Origin: Clostridia bacterium
GTDB lineage: Bacteria > Bacillota_A > Clostridia > Oscillospirales > CAG-272
Reading direction: 5' to 3'
Length of the DNA: 5,416 nucleotides
Assembly (NCBI GenBank): GCA_017467225.1
Contig: JAFTSR010000395.1
Span: forward strand, 1 to 5,416
In this document: in pieces, positions 1 through 5,388 of the stretch
Position numbering within the stretch: the first letter of the stretch is position 1
Layout of the letters: each line of letters begins with the position of its first letter
Translations under genes and position numbers: made by a program
Notes under the pieces: generated by a model
The model's database searches: none
The model's input: only the letters and a program-made list of their open reading frames with translations
Told to the model about the DNA's origin: nothing

Positions 1-1723
1 AAATCACCGTTTTGTCGTCGGTATGATGCAAAATGGAGTGATTGAGCTGGTATTCTGCCATCGGGTCAAGTGCGGCGGAGGGCTCATCCATGATCACGAT
101 GGGGTAGTCACCCGCAAACACACGCGCGATGGCGACCTTTTGCGCCTCGCCGCCCGAGAGATTGGTGCCCTTGTCGTTGAACTCGCGGGTCAGATGCGTC
201 TGCAGCCCGTCGGGCAGAGAGGACAGCTTGTCGGAAAAATCGGCGTAAGAGAGCGCCGTGCGCACTCGCTCGCCGTCCGTCTGCTCGTCGTACGCGCCCA
301 TGGTAACGTTCTCGGCCAGAGAGGTGGCGAACAGCTTGAAGTCCTGGAACACCGTGCCGATGTGCTGCCGCCAGGCCTCAGGGTCAAAGGTGCGGATGTC
401 AATGCCGTTGTAAAGGATTTGTCCCTCACTCGGGTCATAGAAGCGCATGAGCAGCTTGATCAGCGTGGTCTTGCCGGCGCCGTTGTAGCCGACCAGCGCG
501 ATCTTCTCACCGGCGCGGATGGTCAGGCTGACATTCTTGAGCGCCTCGTATTCCTTTTTCTGCTTGGCGCGCTTTTCGATCTCCTGCGCCTCGTGGAATT
601 CATACTTCGGATTGGTAAAGGCGTAGGTAAAGCTGACGTTTTTGAACTCCAGGCTTTTGAAGGGCGGAATTTCCTTCTCGTCGCCCGTGACACGCGGCTG
701 ATAGCGCATAAATTCGCGATGCCGCTCGATGTAGAGCGAATGCTGCGCGTATTTGGTCACGCGACCGACCAGATCGTCAAGCAGCCACATGATCTCACTC
801 TGCACGCCCACAGCCGCCGCAAAGCCACCGATCAGCAGTGTGCCACCGTCCAGCAGCGTGATCATGTAAGCAATAATGCCAAACTGCGCCACCACGCGCA
901 GAAAATCCCAGGCGAAGCCGTAGGTCATAAAATAGTGCCAGCCAAAGCGGCGGTCGTTTTTGACCAGGGCGTCCATGGTCGCCTCGTACTCGTCCAGCAC
1001 CAGATCCTTGGCGTGGCTGATGCGGATTTCCTTGGCGTAGTCGGCAAGGCGAAACGTGCGGTTGATGTAATTTTTCTTGCGGTGCAGAGAATTGTTGGCC
1101 CGGCTGTGATGAAAGCCGACGCGGTTGCCAATCAGATTGGCGAAGATGGACACAACGCTGATCAAAAGCAGAATGACGGCAATGACGGGATCGACCGAGA
1201 ACATCAGCGTCATCAAGGTGCCCGAGGCGACCAGTCGGTTGATCAGCTTGCCCGTGTCCTCCATGACGGCGACGGCACGGGTGTCCGACTCGTTCATCGC
1301 CCAGACGAAATCGTTGTAGAATTCGGGATCGTCAAAGCAGCCAAGGTCCAGGGCGCGGACACGGCGGAACATTTCTTCGTGCATGCGCAGATGGAGGCGG
1401 TAGCGCATGATGGGATTGTGCCAGCGCCAGTACCAGGCGGAAAAGCCGTGCGCCAATATGTAAAACAGCGCCATCATGCCAATGAGAGATGCCGCATAGG
1501 CAAACTCGGTGCCGCCGTCGATGGCATTGAGCAGACGAAAGCTGAAAATGGATGCGGCGGAGTTGATCAGACCCCAGATGACACCCTCGGCGATCATCAG
1601 GACAAAATAGTCGGGCGTGTAGCGTGCCACCTTGCCGATCATGTAGAGATTATTTTTGAGAACCGAGGAAAATTTCTGCTTTTTTCGCTTGGTCTTGGGG
1701 TCTTTTTTGAATAGCTCAAGCAT
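1..1723 (-). CDS. ABC exporter half-transporter, second subunit (permease + ATPase), 3' end cut by window edge
   Basis: An ABC exporter half with membrane domain then ATPase domain; 574 residues are visible. The N-terminus is short and basic (KKDPKTKRKKQK). Likely membrane segments lie near residues 40-62, 77-98, 164-182, 179-199, 268-290 and 296-320. The ATPase domain has an A-loop Tyr at 367, Walker A GYNGAGKT at 412-419 (Lys418), Q-loop Gln460, signature LSGGE at 522-526 (Glu replaces the usual Gln) and Walker B IVIMDE at 542-547, so the catalytic Glu547 is present. The H-loop and C-terminus fall outside the window. About 20 extra charged residues sit at roughly 372-392, between the A-loop and the strand ALKNVSL. 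The ATG at 1723 is chosen because AGGAGG lies 9 bases upstream. It overlaps the preceding ABC gene by 8 bases, so the two are very likely cotranscribed, translationally coupled and form a heterodimer. No N-terminal peptidase domain is present. The substrate (drug, lipid or peptide) is unknown. Confidence 0.95.
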   Translation of the reverse strand, partial: MLELFKKDPKTKRKKQKFSSVLKNNLYMIGKVARYTPDYFVLMIAEGVIWGLINSAASIFSFRLLNAIDGGTEFAYAASLIGMMALFYILAHGFSAWYWRWHNPIMRYRLHLRMHEEMFRRVRALDLGCFDDPEFYNDFVWAMNESDTRAVAVMEDTGKLINRLVASGTLMTLMFSVDPVIAVILLLISVVSIFANLIGNRVGFHHSRANNSLHRKKNYINRTFRLADYAKEIRISHAKDLVLDEYEATMDALVKNDRRFGWHYFMTYGFAWDFLRVVAQFGIIAYMITLLDGGTLLIGGFAAAVGVQSEIMWLLDDLVGRVTKYAQHSLYIERHREFMRYQPRVTGDEKEIPPFKSLEFKNVSFTYAFTNPKYEFHEAQEIEKRAKQKKEYEALKNVSLTIRAGEKIALVGYNGAGKTTLIKLLMRFYDPSEGQILYNGIDIRTFDPEAWRQHIGTVFQDFKLFATSLAENVTMGAYDEQTDGERVRTALSYADFSDKLSSLPDGLQTHLTREFNDKGTNLSGGEAQKVAIARVFAGDYPIVIMDEPSAALDPMAEYQLNHSILHHTDDKTVI

Positions 1724-3617
1724 GGTGCTCCGCCTCCTCTCCCAGATAATTTTCCGCCTGCCTGCGGAACATGGCGGCGTATTTGCCGTCCTTTTCCATC
1801 AGCTCGGCATGGCTGCCTACCTCGATCAAGCGCCCGTTTTCCATCAGAAGGACGCGGTCGGCAAGCACCGCGCTGGAGAGGCGGTGAGAGATAAATATGA
1901 CGCTGCGACCCGTCGTCGCGCGCATCATATTCTCAAACATCTGATACTCCGCGATGGGGTCAAGCGCCGAGGAGGGCTCATCCAGCACCACCACGGGCGC
2001 GTGCTCGGCAAAGACGCGGGAGAGCGACAGCTTTTGCTGCTGACCGACCGAGAGATTTTCGCCCTGATCGTCAAACTCGCGAGTGAGCACCGTCTCCATG
2101 CCGCGCTCGAAGCCCTCGATCTTGTCCCAGATGCCGCTGTCGGTCAGGGCTGCCTTGACCAGCGCCTCGTCGCCCTCGCGGCGGCGGCGCAGAAGCACGT
2201 TGTCGCGCACCGTCATCGAAAACACCTTGAAATCCTGAAAAACGGTGCTGAAGCGGTCGCGCCAGGAGTGCACGGTGCAGTCACGGGCATCCACGCCGTC
2301 CATGCGCACGCTGCCTGAGATGGGGTCGTACAGCCGCAGCAGCAGCTTGACCAAGGTGGTCTTGCCCGAGCCGTTGGCACCGACAAGCGCTACTCTCTCG
2401 CCGCGGTGCAGGGTAAAGCTGATATCGTGCAGCGTGTCACCCTCGGCGCCGTCGTAGCGGAAGCAGACGCGGTCAAAGACAATGTCACCACCCTCGGGTG
2501 CGGTCGTCTCGCCGTCAGAAATTTTTGGCTGATAATCCAAAAAGTAGCGGATGTCCTCAAGGTACAAGGCGTGCTCACCAAACTCGGCGATGTTCTGCAC
2601 CAGCTGGCTCAGGCACCACGAAATGGTTCCGACCGAGCCGAGCACCACGATGCAGTCGCCCAGCTGCATGCCGCCGTTCTCAGGGCCGAGCACCATGGTG
2701 CTCCAGACGGCGTACAGCGTCGCGCCCAGCACCGTGAACACCTCAAGACCGATGCTCTGCAGATATCCAAGCACAGCCACCTTGATGCCGTATTTGCGCA
2801 TGGCTGCCTTGAGTCCCTTGTGCGTTTCTCGCAGATCGCGCAGCATATTTTCAAACATGCTGCCGCTGCGCATTTCCTTGGCGTACTCCCCAAGATAAAA
2901 GGTGCGGCGCACGTAATCGGCGCGGCGGTGCAGGGATTTGCGCTCGTCATCCAGCTTCTTTTGCAGCACCCGCTCGCGGCGGCGCAGAAGCCCCAGGAGC
3001 AGCGGGAACAGACCGAAAATCATCAGCCACGGGTCGATGTAGAACAGCAAAAACGAGTTGGCCGTCAGGGCGATGATACGGGCGACCAGATTGTCCAGCG
3101 TCCAGAGCACCTGCATCATGCGGTTGTGCGACTCCTCGACGGCGCGGACGTATTTCTCGTAGAATTCGGGCGACTCGTAGCAGGCCAGCTCCACCTCGGC
3201 GGCCTTCCGATACAGACGCGTTTCGATGCTTCGGATGATGCGGTTCCAGGGACGCACCGAGCCGACGTTCCAAAAGTAGCGCAGCGACATGTAGGAAACG
3301 ACGCTGATCGCGCCCAGGACCAGTACGTAGCGGATCAGCGCGGCGGCATCCTTGCCCTCTTCGACGCCGTTGACGATCTGCCGCAAAAGGAACGAGCCCG
3401 AAAGGAAGTCCAAAAGACCGTAGATCAGCGACGAGCCGAGATAAACGACCAGATACAGCGGCGAGGCTTGTCCGATGCAGCGCAGGGCAAACAGGTCGTT
3501 GGACAGCGTGCGGCGCAGCGTCAGCCGTTTCTTTTCGGCCTTTTTCTTTTTGCGCTCCTGCCGCGCCGCCTCGCGGCGGCGGATGCGCTCCTCTTTTTTG
3601 TTTTGTTTATCGTTCAA
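1716..3617 (-). CDS. ABC exporter half-transporter, first subunit (permease + ATPase), TTG start
   Basis: A complete ABC exporter half, 633 aa from the TTG at 3617. Residues 1-36 are an unusually Lys/Arg/Glu-rich cytoplasmic tail. Six likely membrane segments follow near 51-72, 95-115, 177-194, 196-211, 280-305 and 321-343. The ATPase domain has an A-loop Tyr388, Walker A GANGSGKT at 413-420 (Lys419), Q-loop Gln461, an atypical signature LSVGQ at 522-526, Walker B VVVLDE at 542-547 with catalytic Glu547, and H-loop His578. The reading frame stays open for 20 more codons upstream, to a TTG at 3677, but that TTG is the first three bases of a perfect -35 box and so cannot be in the mRNA from that promoter. 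The TTG at 3617 has GGAGGT 9 bases upstream, and no in-frame ATG occurs until well into the membrane domain. The partner is the overlapping downstream half; both share a (C)xxxPEFYxxxV motif in the membrane domain. The substrate cannot be told from sequence. Confidence 0.95.
   Translation of the reverse strand: MNDKQNKKEERIRRREAARQERKKKKAEKKRLTLRRTLSNDLFALRCIGQASPLYLVVYLGSSLIYGLLDFLSGSFLLRQIVNGVEEGKDAAALIRYVLVLGAISVVSYMSLRYFWNVGSVRPWNRIIRSIETRLYRKAAEVELACYESPEFYEKYVRAVEESHNRMMQVLWTLDNLVARIIALTANSFLLFYIDPWLMIFGLFPLLLGLLRRRERVLQKKLDDERKSLHRRADYVRRTFYLGEYAKEMRSGSMFENMLRDLRETHKGLKAAMRKYGIKVAVLGYLQSIGLEVFTVLGATLYAVWSTMVLGPENGGMQLGDCIVVLGSVGTISWCLSQLVQNIAEFGEHALYLEDIRYFLDYQPKISDGETTAPEGGDIVFDRVCFRYDGAEGDTLHDISFTLHRGERVALVGANGSGKTTLVKLLLRLYDPISGSVRMDGVDARDCTVHSWRDRFSTVFQDFKVFSMTVRDNVLLRRRREGDEALVKAALTDSGIWDKIEGFERGMETVLTREFDDQGENLSVGQQQKLSLSRVFAEHAPVVVLDEPSSALDPIAEYQMFENMMRATTGRSVIFISHRLSSAVLADRVLLMENGRLIEVGSHAELMEKDGKYAAMFRRQAENYLGEEAEHHA
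1733..1738 (-). promoter_or_regulatory. Shine-Dalgarno site of the second ABC gene
   Basis: A perfect AGGAGG on the minus strand, 9 bases before the ATG at 1723. It lies inside the last codons of the upstream ABC gene (the GEEAEHHA end). It fixes the start of the second subunit and suits coupled, near-equal translation of the two halves. Confidence 0.85.
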
Positions 3618-3626
3618 GTAAGGTCT

Positions 3627-3632
3627 ACCTCC
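3627..3632 (-). promoter_or_regulatory. Shine-Dalgarno site deciding the TTG start of the first ABC gene
   Basis: GGAGGT on the minus strand, 9 bases before the TTG at 3617. It is the only good ribosome binding site near the 5' end of this frame, and it lies downstream of the promoter. It therefore supports TTG-3617 over the longer frame. Confidence 0.85.
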
Positions 3633-3648
3633 GTGTTGTAATGACCTT

Positions 3649-3677
3649 ATTATAGCATATGGGATTGGTTTTGTCAA
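3649..3677 (-). promoter_or_regulatory. Consensus sigma-70/sigma-A promoter of the ABC exporter operon
   Basis: The minus strand carries TTGACA (3677-3672), a 17-base spacer and TATAAT (3654-3649). Both hexamers and the spacing are exactly consensus. Transcription should start near 3642, giving a leader of about 25 bases before the TTG start. A short inverted repeat, GATTG-N7-CAATC (3663-3667 and 3675-3679 on the plus strand), overlaps the -35 box. It could be a repressor half-site pair, but five-base arms are weak evidence. So strong a core promoter implies either high constitutive expression or control by a repressor. Confidence 0.88.
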
Positions 3678-3726
3678 TCAACTATTTGTTGCGGTAGCGG
3701 TCGTGCGGCATAAGAGAGGTCAACGG

Positions 3727-3755
3727 GTGGTTGCAAAGGCGCAGCCACTTTTTTT
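3727..3755 (+). terminator. Intrinsic terminator-like hairpin facing the plus strand
   Basis: Arms 3727-3734 (GTGGTTGC) and 3741-3748 (GCAGCCAC) pair over 8 bp, including one G-U pair, around the loop AAAGGC, and are followed at once by seven T's (3749-3755). The U-tract exists only on the plus strand; read on the minus strand the A-run precedes the stem. No plus-strand gene was found for it to serve, so it may end antisense transcription coming from the ABC operon side, or end a small RNA. Confidence 0.55.
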
Positions 3756-3771
3756 ATTGTGCTTTCCATGC

Positions 3772-3804
3772 AAAAACGAACGGCCGCAGGGCAGCCGTTC
3801 GTTT
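3772..3804 (-). terminator. Intrinsic terminator of hydF
   Basis: A perfect 11-bp stem (3804-3794 with 3784-3774 on the minus strand) around a 9-base loop, ending in a run of five T's (3776-3772) that partly overlaps the stem. It begins 15 bases after the hydF stop codon. It separates hydF from the ABC operon, which has its own promoter further on. Confidence 0.8.
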
Positions 3805-3819
3805 GATACGTATGCTGTT

Positions 3820-5025
3820 TTACTGCAAAAGAGCCAGCACGTCGTGAAAGAGCGACAGGCTTCTTTCCAGAATGCCGTGCATCTGCGCGATGGCAATGCC
3901 GTAGTTGACCATGGGAATGCCGGCATCGCTTGCGAGTGTGAGTCGCCGCTGCATTTCGTTCTCCTGCAGCATGCAGCCGCCGCAGTGGACGATGACGCGG
4001 TAGGGGGTCAGATCCTCCGGGAAATCCGTGCCGGAGGTGAACGAGAAGGCAGGCTTGGCACCGGAGAAGCTCTCGATCCAGCCGGGCATTTTGACCGTGC
4101 CGATGTCGTTGCATTGGCGATGGTGGGTACAGCCCTCGCAGATCAGCACGCGATCGCCGTCCTTGAGTGCGTGCAGCGCGGCGGCACCGCGGACAAGGCG
4201 GGCAAGGTCGCCCTTATAGCGCGCCATCAGGATGGAAAACGAGGTCAGCGGCACCTCTTTGGGCACCATGGCGGCCACCTTGCCGAACACCTGCGAGTCG
4301 GTGACGATCATACGCGGCGGTTGCTTGCAATTTTCCAGCATGGCCGGCAGCTGGTCGGGCTGGCAGACAAGGGCAGTGGCATGCGCGTCCAGAATATCGC
4401 GCAGCGTCATCTGCTGCGGCAGAATCAGTCGCCCCTTTGGCGCGGACTCGTCGATGGGAGTGACTAGCACGACGGTATCGCCTTGGCGCAAAAGGTCGCG
4501 GATGAGCACGCGGTCGTGCTTGATGGCGGCGGCAAAGGCGCCCAGCTTTTCCTTGAGGTCGTGGATCCCCTCGCCCGTCTTTGCGCTGACGTAGAGTGTA
4601 TGGTCGGGCAGGGGTGGACGATCGGTGAGCCGGTCGGCTTTATTGTAGGCAATCAGATAGGGAATTTGACGGGTGGCAAGCTCCTGTTCCAGCGCAGCTT
4701 CAAGCTCGCTTTTGCCGCGCGCGGCGTCGATGACCAGCACGGCGAGGTGGACGGTAGCGAGCACCTGGCGGGCGCGTTTGACGCGCAGCTCGCCTATTGT
4801 GGCCTGGTCGTCGTCAAGGCCGGGGGTGTCGATGATCATGACGGGACCCAGCGGCAAAAGCTCCATGGCTTTTCTGACGGGGTCGGTGGTGGTGCCGGCG
4901 ACGGGGGAGACGAGGGAGACGGGTTGGTTGGTCAGGGCGTTGCACAGGCTGGATTTGCCGGCGTTGCGCAGGCCGAAGAAGCCGATGTGGATGCGATCGG
5001 CGGATGGTGTGGCGGTGAGGCTCAT
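3820..5025 (-). CDS. hydF: [FeFe]-hydrogenase H-cluster maturation GTPase HydF
   Basis: HydF is the cytoplasmic scaffold and GTPase on which HydE and HydG build the 2Fe subcluster, and which transfers it to the apo-hydrogenase HydA. From the ATG at 5025 the protein is 401 aa, normal for the family. The N-terminal GTPase domain (about 1-170) shows G1 GLRNAGKSS at 18-26, Thr residues of G2 at 45-47, G3 DTPG at 66-69, G4 NKAD at 128-131 and G5 SAK at 147-149. A middle dimerisation region spans about 170-265. The C-terminal cluster domain has the family ligand pattern CTH (299-301), 46 residues, then CGGC (348-351, preceded by His347); C296 and C305 are extra cysteines. An in-frame ATG 13 codons upstream (5064) is less likely: it has no good ribosome binding site, whereas 5025 has AGGAGA 10 bases away and gives the usual N-terminus just ahead of HIGFFG. 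hydE and hydG are not in the window, and a terminator follows closely. Confidence 0.96.
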   Translation of the reverse strand: MSLTATPSADRIHIGFFGLRNAGKSSLCNALTNQPVSLVSPVAGTTTDPVRKAMELLPLGPVMIIDTPGLDDDQATIGELRVKRARQVLATVHLAVLVIDAARGKSELEAALEQELATRQIPYLIAYNKADRLTDRPPLPDHTLYVSAKTGEGIHDLKEKLGAFAAAIKHDRVLIRDLLRQGDTVVLVTPIDESAPKGRLILPQQMTLRDILDAHATALVCQPDQLPAMLENCKQPPRMIVTDSQVFGKVAAMVPKEVPLTSFSILMARYKGDLARLVRGAAALHALKDGDRVLICEGCTHHRQCNDIGTVKMPGWIESFSGAKPAFSFTSGTDFPEDLTPYRVIVHCGGCMLQENEMQRRLTLASDAGIPMVNYGIAIAQMHGILERSLSLFHDVLALLQ

Positions 5026-5035
5026 GGGGTGGTGG

Positions 5036-5041
5036 TCTCCT
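5036..5041 (-). promoter_or_regulatory. Shine-Dalgarno site of hydF
   Basis: AGGAGA on the minus strand, 10 bases before the ATG at 5025. It lies downstream of the alternative ATG at 5064, so it supports the shorter 401-residue HydF. Confidence 0.8.
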
Positions 5042-5084
5042 ATGGGTTTAGATTGTGCGAACATAGCTTTCTAACTGTAATTGG

Positions 5085-5114
5085 ATTATTCTTCACTTCT
5101 TTGACACACGTCAA
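5085..5114 (-). promoter_or_regulatory. Possible hydF promoter
   Basis: The minus strand shows TTGACG (5114-5109), an 18-base spacer and AATAAT (5090-5085). Each hexamer matches consensus at five of six positions, but the -10 lacks its first T, which is an important base. A start near 5078 would give a leader of about 53 bases before the ATG at 5025. The -35 and spacer lie almost entirely in the 15-bp palindrome. An alternative is that hydF is transcribed from a promoter farther right. Confidence 0.4.
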
Positions 5115-5124
5115 AGAAGTGAAG
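5091..5124. repeat. Perfect 15-bp inverted repeat upstream of hydF (possible operator)
   Basis: Arms 5091-5105 and 5110-5124 are exact reverse complements around ACAC. The core reads TTTGAC-N4-GTCAAA, which fits the TTGA-N6-TCAA layout bound by FNR/CRP-family dimers. Neither strand has a U-tract after the stem, so it is not a typical terminator. It could be a protein operator over the possible hydF promoter, an RNA stem in the hydF leader, or simply the first of the inverted repeats that fill the neighbouring region. Confidence 0.75.
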
Positions 5125-5137
5125 CGAAGAAAACGTG

Positions 5138-5161
5138 CATAAGGGACTGCCGTCCCTTATG
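5138..5161. repeat. 10-bp inverted repeat, CATAAGGGAC type
   Basis: Arms 5138-5147 (CATAAGGGAC) and 5152-5161 (GTCCCTTATG) match perfectly around the loop TGCC. G-U and A-U pairs could lengthen the stem slightly. No T-tract follows it on either strand. Confidence 0.75.
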
Positions 5162-5175
5162 TATCCCTGCTGCTT

Positions 5176-5223
5176 CGCGTGCTACACGCAAAAACGCTCC
5201 CGCGTTTTTGCTAAACGCACGCG
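5176..5223. repeat. Nested inverted repeats, inner arm 10 bp
   Basis: The inner arms 5188-5197 (GCAAAAACGC) and 5202-5211 (GCGTTTTTGC) pair perfectly around TCCC. Outer arms 5176-5182 (CGCGTGC) and 5217-5223 (GCACGCG) also pair perfectly, with five unpaired bases on each side. The segment 5204-5213 could instead pair over 10 bp with 5233-5242 (TAGCAAAAAC), so two exclusive foldings exist. Confidence 0.7.
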
Positions 5224-5233
5224 GTTGCTGCAT

Positions 5234-5248
5234 AGCAAAAACTTTGCT
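5234..5248. repeat. Short 6-bp inverted repeat
   Basis: AGCAAA (5234-5239) and TTTGCT (5243-5248) pair around a 3-base loop. Its left arm is also the segment that can pair with 5204-5213 in the alternative fold. Alone it is short enough to arise by chance; its place in the array is what gives it weight. Confidence 0.45.
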
Positions 5249-5274
5249 TTCGCCGTTTCAAAAAAACGGCGAAA
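5248..5274. repeat. 11-bp inverted repeat, TTTCGCCGTTT type
   Basis: Arms 5248-5258 and 5264-5274 are perfect reverse complements around CAAAA. It is a strong stem on either strand but has no T-tract after it, so it is not called a terminator. Confidence 0.75.
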
Positions 5275-5282
5275 ACGGAGGG

Positions 5283-5300
5283 ATTTCTACGGGAAGAAAT
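5283..5300. repeat. Short 6-bp inverted repeat
   Basis: ATTTCT (5283-5288) and AGAAAT (5295-5300) pair around ACGGGA. Imperfect GGA/TCC pairing outside it (around 5278-5282 and 5301-5307) may extend the stem. Evidence is modest alone. Confidence 0.4.
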
Positions 5301-5310
5301 GCCGTCCTTG

Positions 5311-5388
5311 GTAGGGGAGGGGCTTGCTCCTCCCGCGTCGTAAAATCTCAAATCGCACGTGATGGGCGGATATGGAATCCGCCCCTAC
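5311..5388. repeat. Small inverted-repeat element bounded by GTAGGGG/CCCCTAC
   Basis: A 78-base unit begins with GTAGGGG (5311-5317) and ends with its reverse complement CCCCTAC (5382-5388). Each end carries its own hairpin: a 9-bp stem with one G-T pair at 5315-5323/5326-5334, and a perfect 8-bp stem GGGCGGAT/ATCCGCCC at 5364-5371/5377-5384. The middle, about 29 bases, is AT-richer. There is no coding capacity. The shape is that of a small non-autonomous palindromic repeat of the MITE/REP kind; from memory, similar GTAGGGGCGG palindromes are frequent between genes in clostridial gut bacteria, which I cannot check here. Confidence 0.6.

Larger units (their letters stand above)
5126..5310. other. 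Non-coding, palindrome-dense intergenic region
   Basis: This stretch has no convincing gene on either strand. It is made largely of consecutive short inverted repeats with tight loops, listed individually. The octamer TGCCGTCC occurs at 5148-5155 and again at 5300-5307. GCAAAAAC occurs at 5188-5195 and 5235-5242. The layout suggests a composite of palindromic intergenic repeats, or less likely a structured leader RNA for hydF. Confidence 0.6.

Noticed and set aside
23..1714. Long plus-strand open frame (563 codons) opposite the second ABC gene
   Set aside because: It is the antisense shadow of a GC-rich gene: His, Gln, Val, Ala and Gly dominate, no domain is recognisable, and the opposite strand carries a full set of ABC motifs in a continuous frame.
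2406..3641. Long plus-strand open frame (411 codons) opposite the first ABC gene
   Set aside because: Same mirror effect; its end runs into the promoter region of the ABC operon, and no ribosome binding site or family motif supports it.
3682..3711. Nine-codon minus-strand ORF (MPHDRYRNK) just upstream of the ABC promoter
   Set aside because: No Shine-Dalgarno precedes it and it lies upstream of the mapped promoter elements, so it would not be in the operon mRNA. It could be a leader peptide or repeat remnant, but nothing supports that.
3674..4114. Minus-strand frame overlapping the hydF 3' end and the intergenic gap
   Set aside because: It is in another frame of hydF, crosses the hydF terminator and stops within the ABC promoter; its composition is that of an out-of-frame translation.
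5026..5064. Thirteen-residue N-terminal extension of HydF from the ATG at 5064
   Set aside because: The better ribosome binding site lies inside this extension and serves the ATG at 5025, which also gives the usual HydF N-terminal length before HIGFFG.
5091..5124. The 15-bp palindrome as an intrinsic terminator
   Set aside because: Neither strand has a T-run after the stem; the flanks are AATAATCC on the minus strand and CGAAGAAAAC on the plus strand.
4483..5142. Plus-strand open frame opposite the 5' half of hydF
   Set aside because: Gly/Val/Asp-rich antisense of the HydF GTPase domain; it ends inside the palindrome-rich gap and has no recognisable motif.
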